A stretch of DNA of 64,000 nucleotides from Ciona savignyi (lineage: Eukaryota > Chordata > Ascidiacea > Phlebobranchia > Cionidae), in the NCBI GenBank assembly GCA_000149265.1, contig CH003386.1, positions 191,989 to 255,988 on the forward strand, read 5' to 3'. Position numbers and translations under genes: made by a program. Of the stretch, positions 61,301 through 64,000 are shown piece after piece. The number at the start of each line of letters is the position of its first letter. The first letter of the stretch is position 1. The notes beneath the pieces were generated by a model. That model was not told the origin of the DNA. It ran no database searches and was given only the letters and a program-made list of their open reading frames with translations.

Positions 61301-62543
61301 GAGACATCAATTTAGAATTTGTTATATAAGAAATACAACTATTATTAATAACAACGTATATGAATCAGGACAAGGTCAGTTTATTTTAACATCACATATT
61401 GACCCGTTGTTGCTCAAAAAACTCAACTAAAAACTTTCTTGCTCAATATTATGGTTGTACAAATACATGGAAACGCGTACCTGTCCATGATAAGTACCAC
61501 TCCTCAAGTAGATCTAACTTCGGGTCGGAATTGCTTGAATCAATGGAGGGTATGGATTCTTCAACAGGGTTCTCCAAGATATGCCGACGTACATGCATGG
61601 CAGTTTTCCTGAGGTGGAAACCTTTGTTTGCAGCAGAACTTCATATTGGATGTTTCAGAATTAAATAAGTTTCATTTCTTTTCATTAACAACAGATATAA
61701 AATTTATTGTAGGATATTCATATTTTATCCATTTTAATGAGGTTCCTTCCATCAAGAAACTAGATTTATTACAATGTCATGCCCCAGGACACAAGTCACA
61801 CAATGGGCACAACCGTTATACCAACATTAGGTTTCGATTAAACAACCTTTTGGCTTCCTGCAAACAGCCGACACATTTACCAATAAAGCTTACTAAATTA
61901 AAGCTTAACTTTGACAGATAATAAAACATTTATCTACAATTTACCAACCAGTTCGCTTCAGGTTGATGATGGTCATGACTGACATGAGGGTCGGGTGTTG
62001 TAAGACTTCTCCTGTGATGCAGGGCTGGAATGCGGATGTACGAAGATGGCATCCAAGATTCCACATCTGGAAGGATCGGCTTCGATTCAATCTGAGTATT
62101 TGGGAGAAATGTTTTTTAAAATATGAAACAATTTTTAATTATTAATCACTAAAATGTATCGACCTTATGCTATTACAGATTTTACAATAACATTATTCAA
62201 GAAAATTGAACAGTAAATAGTAATCAATTGCAGTATCTTCGGTAAACTTTTTGTCAATAGTTTTTAAACAAATTATATTTTTCTGTAACATTCTGGGTAA
62301 AGTGAAAATGATGAAAGTGTCAAAGATCTCTACAATCATCCGACTAAGCTGTGCTTTATGGTACAAAACTCACAGGGGGCAGTATGTTGTTACGACTCAG
62401 CACATCTGCTTCAGTTCTTATGTAGGCACTCTTTGCCCGATGAAATCGCTGAATCATCCTATTTTTAGTCAGCCGTTGTCGAGTTGCTCTGCTGATCTCT
62501 GTGCTAATCGGGGTGAAATCTTCATTTGGATATCTTTCAGAAG
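49345..62543 (-). CDS. F-box / WD40-repeat protein, FBXW7-like architecture (5' end not found)
   Basis: Eleven minus-strand exons: 62374-62543, 61949-62091, 61481-61608, 60897-61078, 60426-60625, 60094-60208, 59138-59326, 53369-53491, 50314-50498, 50052-50153 and 49345-49507 (stop 49345-49347). They give 565 visible residues in phase. The first exon begins mid-codon, so at least one more lies upstream. The N-terminus has no recognised domain. An F-box follows (LPSNLAHHVLSFLPPSDLVN, then WETLCRHNRIWRKKC) and then about seven WD40 blades (VSGGKDASVRVW, ASGSYDRCVKIW, GSQDRMIKLWD, GSADKSIRVWE, SAAGGHVMLWE, GSKDGIITYWG, SASHDGTVKVWD). F-box/WD40 proteins are substrate receptors of SCF ubiquitin ligases; the F-box binds SKP1 and the propeller binds the target. 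The F-box and linker resemble FBXW7 (RDM.SLLP; SAYRDDKLLKRNW), but the blades are too divergent to call it FBXW7. The 59138 donor is GC (ATG|GCAAGT). The SLC16 gene lies antisense in that intron. Confidence 0.88.
49585..49765 (+). repeat. Degenerate SINE body in an F-box/WD40 intron
   Basis: TGTCCTTGTGCAAGTCACTC, AAACCCAGTACATC, ATACAACATAATGCAATAGT and GAATCTGATGATCGCC follow the block order of the 11873 SINE. Confidence 0.5.
50740..50900 (-). repeat. tRNA-like SINE in the 50499-53368 intron
   Basis: Read on minus: GCGCGATGAGCATACGGATA, then CAAGGTTCGATCCCCTGG, an intact box B. GTGTTGTGTCCCTC follows, where other copies have TTGTCTCCTTGGGC. No acceptor stem is present, so it is not scored as a tRNA gene. 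Confidence 0.5.
51240..53290. other. Intron interior, no gene or clear repeat seen
   Basis: This is part of the 50499-53368 intron of the F-box/WD40 gene. Frames here are short and unrelated. No exons of either strand were recognised. Confidence 0.5.
53295..53360 (+). repeat. Possible tRNA-like SINE head
   Basis: TGGCACGGTTGAATTGATAG followed by CTGGGTTTAAACCCG resembles an eroded A-box and box B. It abuts the donor of exon 53369-53491. Too short for family assignment. Confidence 0.3.
54385..56930 (+). CDS. SLC16 / monocarboxylate transporter family protein, nested antisense
   Basis: Five plus-strand exons: 54385-54586, 54769-54909, 55121-55966, 56098-56388 and 56770-56930. They total 1641 bases, 546 aa, in phase. 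MCT motif 1 is at residues 10-15 (EGGWGW, start of TM1). Motif 2 is YFDRKRSWAYGLASLGS (from about residue 130, TM4-5 region). TM8 keeps the Asp/Arg pair in FDSIIRPISG, essential for proton-linked transport in MCT1. A hydrophilic loop of about 130 residues (acidic, Ser/Asn-rich) separates the two six-TM halves, as usual for MCTs. MCT-family proteins carry monocarboxylates, aromatic amino acids, thyroid hormone or creatine; the substrate here cannot be called. The donor after 55966 is GC (CAG|GCAAGT), the only choice that keeps phase. The start ATG 54385 has a second in-frame ATG two codons on. TTTTCAAG at 54357-54364 may be an acceptor for a leader exon, since two short uORF ATGs follow it. Confidence 0.93.
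56649..56720 (+). repeat. Inverted repeat with nested stem in SLC16 intron 4
   Basis: ATGACACCTTTT (56649-56660) is matched exactly by AAAAGGTGTCAT (56709-56720). Inside is a second inverted pair, GGGTC..GACCC (about 56672-56692). The RNA could fold into a two-tier hairpin. It may be a tiny MITE or a foldback. Confidence 0.7.
57174..57179 (+). promoter_or_regulatory. Polyadenylation signal, SLC16 gene
   Basis: AATAAA lies about 245 bases past the SLC16 stop. A further AATAAA lies near 57627. Both lie within the host gene's intron, so the nested transcript can end before the host exon at 59138. Confidence 0.5.
57200..58500. other. Intron interior downstream of SLC16
   Basis: AT-rich sequence, with possible extended SLC16 3' UTR up to the second AATAAA. 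No coding potential or repeat was recognised on either strand. Confidence 0.4.
58513..58821. mobile_element. hAT-type MITE (non-autonomous DNA transposon), complete
   Basis: A 309-bp element bounded by inverted ends: CAGCGTTTCCCAACC at the left, and at the right the reverse complement of CAGTGGTTCCCAACC (13 of 15 match). A perfect 8-bp target-site duplication, TTCTAGGC, flanks it at 58505-58512 and 58822-58829. Ends of the form CAGnG...CAACC and an 8-bp duplication are diagnostic of hAT. There is no transposase frame. It sits in the GC-AG intron of the F-box/WD40 gene. Confidence 0.9.
59520..59785 (+). repeat. SINE with internally duplicated head
   Basis: TCCACGCTTGGTGGG appears twice (about 59528 and 59571), each before a GCCGAAAGGT block like the CAACCGAAAGGTTGC arm of the 11873 SINE. 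The body follows: CAACACACTGCAATACTTCT and CTGGGTGGAATCTAATCTGA. It lies in an intron of the F-box/WD40 gene. Confidence 0.5.
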
Positions 62544-64000
62544 CTATTAGATAACAAAAAATTTAGGTAACAAAAAAAATGAAATGGCAATACCCATTAG
62601 TCAATAACATCCCAGTATCGCGTGTATATAGATGGATGTGATTCTTTTACCACTGCCACCAGACAGAAGTAGTTGATAAAACAGAGTTATGTAATCTATA
62701 TCAGGTGCTAGTGGTTGGTTGGTGACATATTGGTTGAAAATAGAGAATTTTAATAATTACCTTTTTAAAATTAAATTACTTACCGGCAATAATTATTTTT
62801 TGTGAATTACATACTGGTAATAATCTTTTTATTTAGATCTTGTCATAAATTCTTGCAAAAAGTCTAGTAACTGATTACTATCCAATAGCAAGTCTGATAA
62901 GATGTTGTCTCTATAACGATCATGTGAATCAATTATAAAACTGTAAACGGATTCGCATTGTTAATAGATATTTTAAAAAAATGGTTAGTTGGATTTAGTT
63001 GGATTTTTTTTAATTTATGACCTTCTCATAAGTACGGTACCTCCAAATAAAAACATTGGAATAAAATTGTGATATAATTATGTGTTTGTATTGTGTTTAT
63101 TTCAAAATATAAGTTCCGATATATAGAAACAACTCAGTGATTAATTTAAGGTGCATTATTGTCCATGTTGGCCTATTGTTAGCTTTGCCAATGAATCTGT
63201 AAGAAAATTTGGAAATAAAACTATTAGTTAACATTTACCCCAGATGCTTCTATTTCATTATCATTAAAAAAACATACATAATTCTCCTAATCAATTAACG
63301 GTTTTTATGATATCATAAAAGTGAATGGTCCTTGAAGAGACTTGTCCACTTGTAATGTCTACACGCCCATTTGCCTCCAGCACTAGTAGAACTGGTTAAA
63401 CAGCTATCAAATATTTGGAAATATCTAAAAACGATGCCACAACAAATAGACCAAGCACAGCACAGTAACAATAAGGTAAATTAAGTTCAACTTAAAGAAC
63501 ACCATTTGTTTAAGTATTTAAAAATGCAAAGAGGAATGGTGAATTAGATAGATTAGCTATAAAAAGTAAAAATGCAGTAGGCTACTAAATCAGTTGTTGT
63601 AAATTATGTATAGTGTTTTGTTAATTGGTGTGTAAGACAAACAAAAAGCTTATATTTACCAACATACTGGTAGTTGGTTTTGTCTGCTTGTTTATTACAA
63701 TCTAGTTTATTACGGTAAAGTATTTTATTTTCTCAGAAACAATCAATCTGAAGAATTTACATGAAGAGTTACAAGGTAGAGAGGTAATGTGATAGTATGC
63801 TATGGTACAGCCTTTTGAAATGGTACAATGACATTTATGTTGTCAGGGCGGTTTAAACAAGGGATGGGTGTTATGGACAATGCTTAATACAGTACAGCTT
63901 GGTTTAAATACCAAAGCATATGGCCATTGATGTACCAAAACATCGTTTACTGTACTATTAATTGTACTAAATCAAAAAAATTTAAAAAAGTGATATAAAA
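62544..64000. other. Upstream end of window; 5' exon of the F-box/WD40 gene not located
   Basis: The next coding exon of the minus-strand gene should end in phase 1, but none could be supported here. The region is AT-rich with only short frames. The start codon may lie beyond the window. Confidence 0.4.

Overview
The window is animal nuclear DNA. It is AT-rich, genes are split into many short exons, and most introns are a few hundred bases long. tRNA-derived SINE copies, a LINE remnant and a hAT-type MITE lie in introns and spacers. Gene content (an FXR-type nuclear receptor, an ARHGAP18-type RhoGAP, a big-brain-like aquaporin) together with compactness suggests an invertebrate chordate, most likely a tunicate such as Ciona. 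The species is inferred from gene style and was not checked against a database. No bacterial features, CRISPR arrays, rRNA genes or convincing tRNA genes were seen.

Layout. (1) 299-5027, plus: the 3' part of an LRRC74-like gene (leucine-rich repeat, then two EF-hands), with a LINE RNase H remnant in one intron. (2) 6149-13128, minus: a complete FXR/NR1H4-type nuclear receptor, 9 coding exons, 609 aa, converging on gene 1. (3) 13129-17988: spacer with a direct repeat, a SINE-like piece and one unassigned 95-codon ORF. (4) 17989-32102, minus: an ARHGAP18/28/40-type RhoGAP, 17 coding exons, 821 aa, with an alternative terminal exon that would give a 648-aa form lacking the GAP domain. (5) 32192-36299: AT-rich spacer. 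(6) 36300-39098, minus: a six-TM aquaporin most like insect big brain, 454 aa, with a Gln/Pro/Ser-rich tail. (7) 39106-45757: spacer with tandem repeats and an orphan promoter-like patch. (8) 45758-48557, minus: a secreted 196-aa Reeler-domain protein, 4 exons. (9) 49345-62543, minus: an F-box/WD40 gene (5' end not found). Its 5.6-kb intron contains (10) 54385-56930, plus: a complete SLC16/MCT-family transporter, 546 aa, nested antisense. The host intron and one SLC16 intron both have GC-AG boundaries.

The exon chains were assembled by hand from splice sites. Each keeps phase at every junction, and each complete CDS totals a multiple of three. The genes do not form a pathway or an operon. Structural relations between neighbours are convergent 3' ends at 5.7-6.1 kb, a minus-strand run from gene 9 to gene 2, and the nested antisense pair.
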